DNA from: Salvia splendens
Taxonomy: Eukaryota > Streptophyta > Magnoliopsida > Lamiales > Lamiaceae
Length of the DNA: 64,000 nucleotides
Assembly (NCBI RefSeq): GCF_004379255.2
Contig: NC_056037.1
Span: 14,580,902-14,644,901, forward strand
Direction: 5' to 3'
Shown here: piece by piece, positions 21,200-30,395 of the stretch
Numbering within the stretch: the first letter of the stretch is position 1
Layout: each line of letters begins with the position of its first letter
Notes under the pieces: model-generated
The model's database searches: none
Told to the model about the DNA's origin: nothing
The model's input: the letters and a program-made list of their open reading frames with translations, nothing else
Made by a program: the position numbers and the translations under genes

Positions 21200-21654
21200 C
21201 AATAGAGGTTTACTCCATCCCGAAAAGGACGCGTCACCAGACTCCGAACCAACTCCTTCTTGAAGCTGAGGGTTCAAGGAAGCAGATGGATGAGAAGAGA
21301 CAAGTAGACCGAGGGACTATGCCAGCCGCAGAAGCAAGCAAGACTGTGGGAGGCAGCCAAATTATAGCAGATGAAGGAAGTGTTCTTCCTCCTCCGAAGA
21401 AGGACCACCATACCAATCAAGGTGTGAAAGTCCACTAACGCCACCAGCATAAGTCTTCCCCTCCCAAGGAGAAAAAGAATAAAAATTTCAAAGAGGAGGA
21501 GCTCCAATAAACGTAAGAACCATGGAGGCAATAAGGAAGGCCTGTGAAATGGAGGCTATAAGGAAGACGTGCAACATCCCCTGATCCAACCATCCAGAAG
21601 GCAACAGTATCACCCTCATTTATGTTTCTTTGTGCAAATTGCGTTTTGACTCCA

Positions 21655-21905
21655 CTCTCACACTTAGTTCTAAGTCGAGACTCAGTGTGAGAAGTTTATG
21701 GAAAATTGTTTTTAGTTTTGCTTAAGTGTTTTGTGTTTCTTAGCATGTTTTGATTATTGGCACCGCCTCACACTTAGCCCAATGCTTGGTCTAAGTGTGA
21801 GAAGTTTCCCTTGTTTGTTTTTGTGCAAATTACCTGTACCTAACCCTTTTTTCCACTGCATCCAGTCCCTCGAGGACGAGCTCATATGCAGTGGGGAGGG
21901 GGGAC
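21655..21905 (+). other. Paired CACACTTAG hairpins and internal purine tract
   Basis: CTCACACTTAG at 21768 pairs with CTAAGTGTGAG at 21793 (11-bp stem). A related imperfect pair lies at about 21657-21691. A purine tract, GTGGGGAGGGGGGACGGG, follows at 21890-21907. This tract resembles a polypurine primer but lies 1.28 kb before the 3' LTR. Confidence 0.55.
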
Positions 21906-21976
21906 GGGTTAGTAACAGAAAATTCATTCAAATTTTAGATAGCAATAAGATAGGAAATATACATGAAATCGGATAA

Positions 21977-23189
21977 ATGAAAGACTTGATTACTTCGTGG
22001 AAGAGTTAGAGAAAGGATTCAGTACGCTCACATGTAAAACTTGATTGCAAAAACTTGATCAATTTGAATGACGCAAGTATGATGGAATCGCTCAATTTCT
22101 AAACCAACTGTGAAGCCTCTCTATATGTGAGTTATAAGCCAAAAGTAGAACACTTTCTACTACTCTTTACAAAAGAAAAATTACGAGAGGCTAACTTTTA
22201 ATATTGAGATGAAAATTGCACAAGTAGTGATGACTAAAGGCATTAGGATTTAACCAGTTGAGCCGTTTTTCTTCCTTCGTTCCACGAACCCGCCTCATTA
22301 CTAAAGGCACCCCTTAGTTAGCCACTTTGAGCCCATACACTCTTACCCATTCTTTGAAACCTTAAAACCAAAAATTTTCGTATCACATGAGGGAAGATGG
22401 TTAAGGAGATGAAATTTATTAAGGGGAACAAAAGGGGATAGCAATAGTATTAAAAAAAAAAAAGGTAGTCGGGTCGATCAAGTTAGACAATCAGGTTGAT
22501 CATATAAAAAAAATTGAGAAAATATTTAAGAAAAGAAAGGGGCAGGAAATAGTTGCAACCTGACCCAGGAAAAAAATAAAATAAAGCCGAAAGTTATAAG
22601 GCTAAGGGTCAACATTGACCGAGAAGGAGTATCAAGTGGAAGAAAAAATAAACACCCCAAATTTGATCCAGCAAGTTTAGTCAAATCTTTGGCTTTTTGA
22701 CTCATGTGATTTTCTCTTTTAAACTTAGAACCCCTAGGACCCTACCCTAACAAGTTACTACCCCTGAGCCCTGTTACAACCCGAAACAAAGACCTTAAGG
22801 AACTATCTTGTGCAGTCCGATTCAAAGTATTAAATTTGTAGCAACACCGAGTGAACAGTTCTAACATCTCTGGTGAGAAATGAGTGACTGAGTGAATCCA
22901 ACAGTGGTTTTTAAATTGATCAATCTTGACAAGCTGACTCCTTGATCAAGCAGAGGCGAAAAAGCAAAAACATAAGCTACTGGTTAATGGTATGACCTCG
23001 ACCTCGGGTATGATTGTTGGAAAATTATTCGGTCCAATGCATACATGTGAATACGTGTTTTTAGTTCTTGTTCTTCTTTCTTTTGCTTATGAAATAAGTA
23101 AACTATGCCTAAAATTTGCCTTATCTTTTTCTCTTTCTTTTTCTTTCTCTTTATACTTGAGAACAAGTATGTTTTAAGTGTGAGCAGTT
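21977..23189 (+). other. Non-coding 3' interior of the LTR element
   Basis: AT-rich sequence without a supported frame, with several GATCAA-rich phrases shared with the element's LTRs. No polypurine tract is visible directly before the 3' LTR; the adjoining bases read AAGTGTGAGCAGTT. Confidence 0.6.
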
Positions 23190-24366
23190 TGATAAGGCTC
23201 ATTTCATGCATCGGTTTTGGGGGTAAAACATATACTACTTGATCGGTTTATCGCGCAAACAAGTGTTAAAATGTGCAGAAATGCTACTTGTCCAAGGCAG
23301 CAAGGCCGAACTGATCAAGCACGTACAAAAGGCGAAAAAGGCCAAAAATCGGGAGAGTTGATCAAGGAGCGAGGTCAAGCAGTTAAAGTGGGGACCGCTG
23401 GTTTCTAGAAGGAAAACGTGAGGAAATGAGCTGGATGTGGCGCACCATTCTGTTACCCAGGACGACGTTCTAGAAGGGGACATGTGCCAGCTTGTGAAGA
23501 CGCCAGGACGAACCGATCAGAAATTTGTTATCCAAAAGCGTCGTTATTCTAGAAGAAAAAGTACGTAGCAATCAATGAGTCTCTCATCCTCTGCATGAGC
23601 GAATATTCTCTGTCAAGATCGTTATCCAGCTGGAGGCCGAATCGAGCTTATAAATAGAGGCTGCGCCACCACAAGAAAGTATCCGAGACTTTACTTTCCG
23701 CCTAGTTTAGCTTAGTTTAGCTTAGTTCAGCTATCTAGCTTAGTTTAGCTTAGTTATACTCTCTTAGCTTAGTTTAGTTCAAATCTCTAGTTTAGCTTAG
23801 ATAGCGTAGTTAAAAGGGCGACCGAAGGGAGTGCTGCAGAATAACCATTTCTGTCGGCGTAACTTAAGTTTCCCGCTGAGATTCTTCTCAGTTTACCGCT
23901 TTCTTTATTTTCGAAGTGTTAGCTTAGTTTATTTTCACGCTGTAATCGTATCTTAGTTTAATCGAAGTTATTCTATCTTTTAAATCACGCATTTACTTTT
24001 ATGTTATTACCTGCAATTAACTTGACCCAGTGTTTAAATTTCCGTTGATCAAGCTAGCTAGTTTGAATTCTGCCTAGATAAAAACCGTAGTTAAAACTCC
24101 CAAGTTAAAGCGTGGCAGCAGCCAACCCCCCTGTTCACTACTCACACACTCGACACACCAACTTCTCTGTGGGATCGACCCCGAACTTTCCGCTTTACTG
24201 TTAAAGTAGTGCGAAATCGGGAGTTATAAATATTATCTTTGGCGCGTTTCGGTTCGAGGATTGATTCGATTAAGTGGCAACGACAATTTGCTAACTGGTC
24301 CAACCGATTCAGTTATCTTCCATGTAACTTGATCCAATCTTAATCCGCGCGTTTCCGAGCCCGCCA
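23190..24366 (+). repeat. 3' LTR of the Athila-like element
   Basis: 1,177 bp, the same start and end as the 5' LTR. It contains one extra TTAGCTTAGT repeat unit, which explains most of the length difference. Confidence 0.9.
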
Positions 24367-24842
24367 GAGAGCAAGACAACTTAATAGATGAAACTTAAAT
24401 TTCATCAAAATTATTCTGCATAATCTATACGCCTTCATAGTTGTAACTAAAGAATCATAACTTATTAACTAGGAAGAGGGAAAACATCAATAGAATTTCT
24501 CAACTAAGATACAATAGTTTCTTTGGCTTGGTGCATATTTGCTTACCATATTTCATCTATGAGAAATTTGTGTGAGATTGATTAGAGTTAAAACTTTGCT
24601 AACTGCCATTTATGTTATGCAATTTCATAAATACCTTTCTTATAATCAAATAACAAGATTGTGATTAGTTATTCTTTCCCCTTTGTTCTTAACTACATCA
24701 TAGATTCCTTGACTGGTTAAACATAATGAAATGCTTTCGGTTTCTCTAAGATCAACTTTGTCTTGTTTGTTACGTGTTTATTCTGAGGCCAAGTTCTAAT
24801 AATCCTTATTTCTCCTTGTAAAAAGTGTAAGGAATAACCCAT

Positions 24843-24916
24843 ACCAAACCTCTCTTGAACTTTACAAACAAATATTCTACTTCTACCAACTTAGTTCCAC
24901 CATTGCACTATATAAA
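24843..24916 (+). promoter_or_regulatory. Promoter of copy E: conserved block and TATA box
   Basis: ACCAAACCTCTCTTGAACTT, TACAAACAAATATTCTAC and TATATAAA (24909-24916), about 92-99 bp upstream of the ATG. It lies in DNA matching 12300-12966, upstream of copy C. Confidence 0.6.
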
Positions 24917-25007
24917 CCCATGAATAAACATGCAACCTTTCCAACAAACACTTTCACATATCAGTACAGACACACTTGAAACTACGAAACAAGAGAAGAT
25001 AAAAGAG

Positions 25008-25253
25008 ATGTCGAGTGCAGCAGCAGAGATGATGCTTCGCTATGTGTTCGAAGGAAGCCTGTCAATGTGTGACACGGACATTGAGCGAAGACCATATCAT
25101 CGAGACTGCAAGTGCGCATTACATAAGGAGAAAGGCAAATGCTCCCACTCTGCTTCAAAACAGAGTAATGTGGCATTTTCAAAGAGAGAATTGGGGAGCA
25201 AGTGTTCCATTTCCATATCACACTCTGTCATCACTTCTCAATCTTGTCCATAA
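25008..25253 (+). CDS. Small Cys/His-rich protein, copy E
   Basis: 81 residues from the conserved family ATG at 25008; the frame could extend to an upstream ATG at 24930, but the other copies lack that extension as coding. It carries the invariant HxxCxCxxHx5CxH signature and a KRELGSKCSISIS tail. The first family Cys is replaced by Tyr (RYVFEG). The promoter and leader are intact. It is the best-preserved plus-strand copy together with F. Function unknown; there is no signal peptide or membrane segment, so a soluble intracellular protein is likely. Confidence 0.75.
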   Translation: MSSAAAEMMLRYVFEGSLSMCDTDIERRPYHRDCKCALHKEKGKCSHSASKQSNVAFSKRELGSKCSISISHSVITSQSCP

Positions 25254-25260
25254 TTTAGTT

Positions 25261-26350
25261 TCAGCAGAGTAGAATAAAGATGTAAATTTAGGCAGCAGTG
25301 ATACCATTAACTGAGCATTCATATGTAAGTCACAGTCTCATTGATCATATTCTCCCTCTCTCTTCTCAATCTTAATTTGTGAATAATATATCACATTTGT
25401 GGCTAAATTTCTGTTTCCTGTTGAGATGTTAATAAGAATTTCATTTAAATCACATCCTTGCAATCTACAACTTTAGTACACATTAAAAAGCGCCTAAATG
25501 AATTACAAAATATGAAACCATTGATGCAACGAGCATTGTCAATGCCAAAGTTTTAGAGAGGGAGAATTGTGGTGTGAAGTTGATCCTAATTAAAGGTCAA
25601 GTCGAACTCATAGAAAGTAGGAAAATTAAAAAAAAAAAAAAACTTTGATTCTATACTTTTGCATTAAACTTTGTAGTGGATGATGAAATTGTACAAGATT
25701 CGTTAATATGATTTGAAGCCATATCAAATAAAATATAATGCTTTAATTTTCTCTCGGATGGGAATTTGTCTTGATTTTATTCTGAAGGAATCCACATGTT
25801 TCTAGTAAATAACGTAAAACACTTTTTATAGAGGTCAGAGAAAAACAACTAAGTTTTTATAGAGTTACTGCACACCAAACCAAACCTCTCTTGAAATTTA
25901 CAAACAATATTCTATAGTCTAATCTTCTTTGTCTATATACATCTCAAATTAGGTATGGTGAAGAACATTTCTATGCAACTAAGTACGAGGAACTAAATTT
26001 GGTATCAATTAGGGAATATGATAAGAAGTTAAAATTCAGTTGAATAATTTGGCAAACACACAAATTTCTTTTAAACAGTAGTCTTACAAGAGGAGGGTGA
26101 GTTGGATGTCAACCCCTCACTCAAATCACCAATTAATTAATGTTCTCTTCATTAAAAGAGTCTCCTTCAATCACAAAAAACCATTACACTAATCTCTAAA
26201 TTATTACTCCGTACTGTTATATTACTGAGACTCGCTATTATTAAAATCATAAAACAGAGAATTCTGAATATTTGAGTAATAGAATACTTAGTTTGGCACA
26301 GGAGAAATATAATCATCTGAGAATGCAATGAAAACAAATTCGAAAATGAA
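25261..26350. other. Intergenic E-F region with orphan promoter block
   Basis: Mostly AT-rich. At 25878-25913 the family promoter block recurs without a gene behind it. GGAATCCACATGTTTCT at 25787 is the inverted version of a phrase found beside other copies. A poly-A run lies at 25627. Confidence 0.55.
25878..25945 (+). promoter_or_regulatory. Orphan small-gene promoter remnant
   Basis: ACCAAACCTCTCTTGAAATT and ACAAACAATATTCTA match the upstream block of copies C and E and are followed by a TATA-like CTATATACA at about 25933. No family coding sequence follows for 980 bp, so this marks a lost copy or an alternative far promoter of copy F. Confidence 0.5.
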
Positions 26351-26352
26351 TA

Positions 26353-26589
26353 CTCCCTCTATCTCGCTTTAGCAGCCCCAATTATTTTTGAGGACTCGTT
26401 TTGTAAAAATGATAATAAATAGTTAAAACGGAGAAATGGTAAAGTAAGAGAGAGAATAGTGTAGCTAAGAGTCTTCTCTACATTATTCGCTCTCTTACTT
26501 TATCATTTCTCCGCTTTAACTATTTATTATCATTTTTACAATACGAGTGCTGAAAAGTAACTGATACTGCTAAAGCGGGACGGAGTGAG
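26353..26589. mobile_element. Stowaway-like MITE
   Basis: A 237-bp palindromic element beginning CTCCCTCTATCTCGC and ending GCGGGACGGAGTGAG with TA duplications (26351-26352 and 26590-26591). The long arms TTTGTAAAAATGATAATAA and complement form one hairpin; it belongs to the same family as the outer MITE at 27813-28551. Confidence 0.85.
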
Positions 26590-26812
26590 TACTTAGTTGG
26601 GTACAAAAGAATCAAAATCATCTCAGAATGCCACGAAAACAAACAAATTTAACTGTCATATTCAACAAAATGCCAAATTCTCATAGTACTATATTCCAAA
26701 TTTGAAAAAGTATTTCTTGAATATCACGCAGCATGACTTAATCAAATTATTCTCTACAAAATCTAAACTTGTCACCATAGTTTTAATCTACACACCATGA
26801 TCTTCTGCGCTC

Positions 26813-26820
26813 TATATAAA
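26813..26820 (+). promoter_or_regulatory. TATA box of copy F
   Basis: TATATAAA 103-110 bp upstream of the ATG. The family's CCAAACCTCT block is not seen directly upstream here, unlike in copies B-E. Confidence 0.5.
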
Positions 26821-26922
26821 CCTTCTACAAACATGTAAACTTGTAAACAAATCATCACTTGCACACACTAATATACACACAAACAAATCAAAACATACAC
26901 ACAAGATCGAGAAAAAAAACGG

Positions 26923-27186
26923 ATGTCGAGTGCAGCAGCAGAGATGATGGCCCGGTGTGTGTTTGAAGGAAGCCTATCAATGTGTGACACGGACATTGAG
27001 CGGAGACCATATCATCGAGACTGCAAGTGCGCATTGCATAAGGAGAATGGAAAATGCTCTCACTCTGCTTCAAAACAGAGTAATGTTTCATTTCCTAAAA
27101 GACAATTTAGCACCAAATGTTTCCTTTATGTGCATAGTTCATCAAGTATGAGTCCTCAAAGCATCATTCAGGGCTCAACCCTATAA
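26923..27186 (+). CDS. Small Cys/His-rich protein, copy F
   Basis: An 87-residue intact copy: MSSAAAEMMARCVFEGSLSM start, core RPYHRDCKCALH, then CxH and a Ser-rich tail with KRQFSTKC. It is closest to copy A, sharing the leader AGATCGAGAAAAAAAACGG before the ATG and the QFSTKC tail. The downstream DNA (27480-27806) is mirrored downstream of copy A at 1155-1460, so A and F are inverted duplicates. It has its own TATA box. Function unknown. Confidence 0.75.
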   Translation: MSSAAAEMMARCVFEGSLSMCDTDIERRPYHRDCKCALHKENGKCSHSASKQSNVSFPKRQFSTKCFLYVHSSSSMSPQSIIQGSTL

Positions 27187-27479
27187 TTAGGTTTCATTAC
27201 AGTGATATCTAACATCAGATAAGTTTGTTAGGTAACATAAGAGGTAGTGTTGAGAGGAACAGTTCCTTTTGCTGTAAATTCTTCTTCATTCATCTATAAA
27301 TGCGACTCATTTTTTTTCCTACAGTGCAGCAAACTTGTTTGATTTCTTCATACTTGAGAACTTGTCAATGAATTATCAAGTTGTAAAAGATAACAAAGGT
27401 GTATGTGTGTTCTATGTCGGAGTTAATCTATTTTCTAGAAATCAATTACTTACACCATATTTTAACCTTAGCATTTATT

Positions 27480-27806
27480 ATTATTGTGGGCAAGAACAAT
27501 AATTTGGGGGCAGTATATCTTGTTATGAACTACCAGTGGGCCCATGCATCAAGAATATGAATTATAAACATACAGTCAGTAAAATATTCAACGATACTTA
27601 GTTTGTTTATAACAAACTTTTGGCACTATAACACAACATAGAATACCAAAACTATTCCTTCTTCCCAACTATTCTTTCACGATATATAAACAAAAGTGCT
27701 CATGTCATGTCGCCATAATCTATTTCCAAAGAAGACAACATTACACCTAACATTCCAAGAAATTCCATTCATTAGGCCTCAATTCTATCATTTTTCCCAA
27801 CTATAC
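27480..27806 (+). repeat. Right arm of the inverted duplication (downstream of copy F)
   Basis: Matches the minus strand of 1155-1460 with many substitutions; see the landmarks given for the left arm. Confidence 0.7.
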
Positions 27807-27874
27807 CATATACTACATTCGTCCCGCATTAACTGTCACATTTACTTTTCTGCACTCGTTTTATAAAAATGATA

Positions 27875-28108
27875 CTCCCTCCATCCCAGCTCAAGTGATT
27901 AATTTCTTTTTTGCCGTTATTTTGTGAAGATGATAATACATAGTTAAAATTAATGATAGGAAAGTAAGAGAGAGAATAATATAGAAGAGAGTCGTATCTA
28001 CATTATTCTCTTACTTACTTTACTTTCTCTCCACTTTGACTATTTATTATCACTTTCTCCAAACACGTGCCGAAAAGCAATCAATCACTTGAGATGAGAT
28101 GGAGGGAG
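27875..28108. mobile_element. Stowaway MITE, nested (first insertion)
   Basis: CTCCCTCCATCCCAGCTCAA to GATGGAGGGAG, flanked by TA (27873-27874 and 28109-28110). 234 bp, strongly palindromic. Confidence 0.85.
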
Positions 28109-28224
28109 TAATAAATAGTTAAAGTCGAGAAATAGTAAAATAAGAAAGAGAATAAGGTAGAGAAAGTCTTATTTACATTATTCTCTCTCTTACTTTACTG
28201 TTTTTCCACTTTAACTATTTATTA

Positions 28225-28489
28225 CTCCCTCCGTCCCATATTTTCCGTCCCATAAAAATATGGGCGGATGAGATGGCACGTGAATTAAGACAAAATTGGT
28301 AAAGTAAGAGAGAAGAGAAGAATGATATGGTAAAGTAAGAGAGAGGAGGAGAATGTGAGTTAAAGTAGAATTAGTGGATAGTGGGACATATATTATTTAA
28401 TTGATATAACTTTTCAAAAATGGAATGCACATATTTTTGTGGGACGGACGAAAATAGAAAGTGCACATATTTTTATGGGACGGTGGGAG
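28225..28489. mobile_element. Stowaway MITE, nested (second insertion)
   Basis: CTCCCTCCGTCCCATATTTT to GGGACGGTGGGAG, flanked by TA (28223-28224 and 28490-28491). About 265 bp; GTCCCATA and TATGGGAC arms. Confidence 0.8.
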
Positions 28490-28559
28490 TATTATTTTTA
28501 CAAAATGAGTGCAGAAAAGTAAATGTGACCGTTAATGTGGGATGGAGGCAGTAAAAAAG

Positions 28560-30117
28560 TCGAGTAAGGAAAGGGAATTGCTAAATTAAACTCATTTGGA
28601 GTATCTTCCACATGAATTAATAAAACCAGCATTATTTAACAGCTTGTTTTGTGCAGCATTACTTGTTATATCAGCTCCAACACATCATGTTTTTGTATGA
28701 TTGGAAATCTAGAAAGGAGAGAAAACAGATAAAAATTATGGCTATTCTAATGATAGGTAGAAAGCATATCCTTGAATTAGCAAAAGAGTATTATTGTTTT
28801 TAACTTTAAAAAAAAATTAAATTCGAAAATCCTAAGGTGATCCCTTAAGTTACTAAAAACTCAGACTCCTTGGTATGCGTCCATTTCAATATCATCTTTG
28901 AACAATCTACTTACTAAAATAGGATGGGATGTTACATGAGTTGAATATTTTACAAATACATCCCAAGGGTCCATCATCATGCCCCGACTAATGTAAGCCA
29001 ATTCTTTTTATCATACTTGACACAACTAATCTGACATGACTCATTTGCATCAGTTTTATTGTGGATGAATGGATATTAGTATAACATACGATCCGAGCTA
29101 CAATAACATTATTTGAAATGCCATTCTCCAAAGAAAATATTATACATCCCTTGAAAATTCAGCTACGTGCATGTTTCCACGAACCAAGATAAATTGACAT
29201 TTTGAAATTTCAAAATAAGAAGAAGAAAAAAACTAAACAAAAAATCCAACTAAAATTTGAATCCTTTTCACATTTATTTCAAGAATTCGAAGAAACCACA
29301 CAAGCAGTTGATTATGGCGCGAGCAAAAGGGCAGGCCGCTTTGCTCGTCCAAGGTTTTTTGGGGTCGCCGTGGAGGAGATTTTTAGCCACTTATGCCCTT
29401 CTTTGTATGATAGAATGAAATGAGTGTGGAATGAAATGAAGGTAAGAGTGGAATGAATATAGGAATGTAATGACAATTTCTTTGTATTTTCTTGCATTCT
29501 CAGTCTATTTCTTCCTTCATTCCATTATAACAAACAATGAATAGAATGGATATAGGAACATTCCATTCCATTATACCGAGAAGGACATTGGGATTTTGAG
29601 GCGTCGAAACGTCGTGATTTCATCTTGAATTTTGTCTAATCCATGTAAATTTGATGGTTGGCCATTTTTGCTGAAAAATTCTTATTCGAGTCGGGTTGGA
29701 AAATTTACACGGAATGAAAAGTTTGTGATATTTACGACCAAATCTTAAAGTTTATGAGAAATAACATAAACAAGCCAAAGTTCATACAGACCAATATTTC
29801 AACAGTTTATAATTAATTCTTAAATGGATTAAATGGACTTTTGAATAGGTTAGACGTGTTCTAGGAAACGTTTGACTTACTAGGGTTAGAAACAAGAAAA
29901 CTTTGAAAGTTGATGTATTAATAGACAAATTACCATTTTTATTAAAACATTTCGTTTAAAATTCTCGCCATTTATGCTACGCTAACACTTTTTACGAACA
30001 CGTCAACTTCAATTTAGAGAAAATTAATTTCATTGGAAAAATCATTGAACAAAAAAATTCAAGAAGAAATTGAAAATATATATTTACATGCAGATATCCC
30101 AAAATAAAGTTACATGA
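28560..30117. other. AT-rich intergenic DNA
   Basis: No supported gene. GGAATGAA/TTCATTCC-rich words cluster at 29405-29580, suggesting a degraded repeat. A 73-codon frame at 29202 starts with TTG and is Lys-rich by composition only. Confidence 0.5.
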
Positions 30118-30395
30118 TACTAGTATAGGTAGTGATAAAATGCAAGCTCTAAATATTGTAAAACTACAAACTATGATATGGACCGTTAAAAATGTCAACA
30201 GATGATGAAATAGCAGCAACAAAATATGTCAACACGATGTCAACAGAATGTCAACACAACATCAATTGTTGACATTGTGTTGATATTTTTTGTTGTTATT
30301 ATTTTGTCATCTATTAACATTTTTAAGGGTACAGATTATAGTTTGGAATTTGTACAATATTTAGAGTTTGCATTTGATTGCATCTTATACTAGTA
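30118..30395. mobile_element. Palindromic MITE, copy 1
   Basis: 278 bp, both ends reading TACTAGTATA inward, arms complementary over about 130 bp (AAATATTGTA, AACTATGATATGGACC, AATGTCAACAGATGA and their complements). The centre consists of TGTCAACA/TGTTGACA repeats. A second divergent copy lies at 36961-37224. Confidence 0.75.

Larger units (their letters stand above)
15301..24366 (+). mobile_element. Athila-like Ty3 LTR retrotransposon, defective, 9,066 bp
   Basis: Complete at both ends: LTRs 15301-16466 and 23190-24366 starting TGATAAGG and ending CCCGCCA, with a 5-bp target duplication GAGAG (15296-15300 and 24367-24371). The primer-binding site after the 5' LTR is TGGCGCCGTTGCCGGGGA, characteristic of Athila/Tat elements. 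It encodes gag with three in-frame stops, a retropepsin and an RNase H remnant. The core reverse transcriptase and the integrase are deleted, so it depends on other elements. A long non-coding 3' interior precedes the 3' LTR. The empty site is preserved in the paralogous B-C interval at about 12322-12326. Confidence 0.92.
27813..28551. mobile_element. Stowaway-like MITE carrying two nested MITEs
   Basis: The outer element begins CTACATTCGTCCCGCATTAA and ends TTAATGTGGGATGGAGGCAG with TA on both sides. It is interrupted by two other Stowaways, each with its own TA duplication (27875-28108 and 28225-28489). Removing them leaves a palindrome like the element at 26353-26589. Confidence 0.85.
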
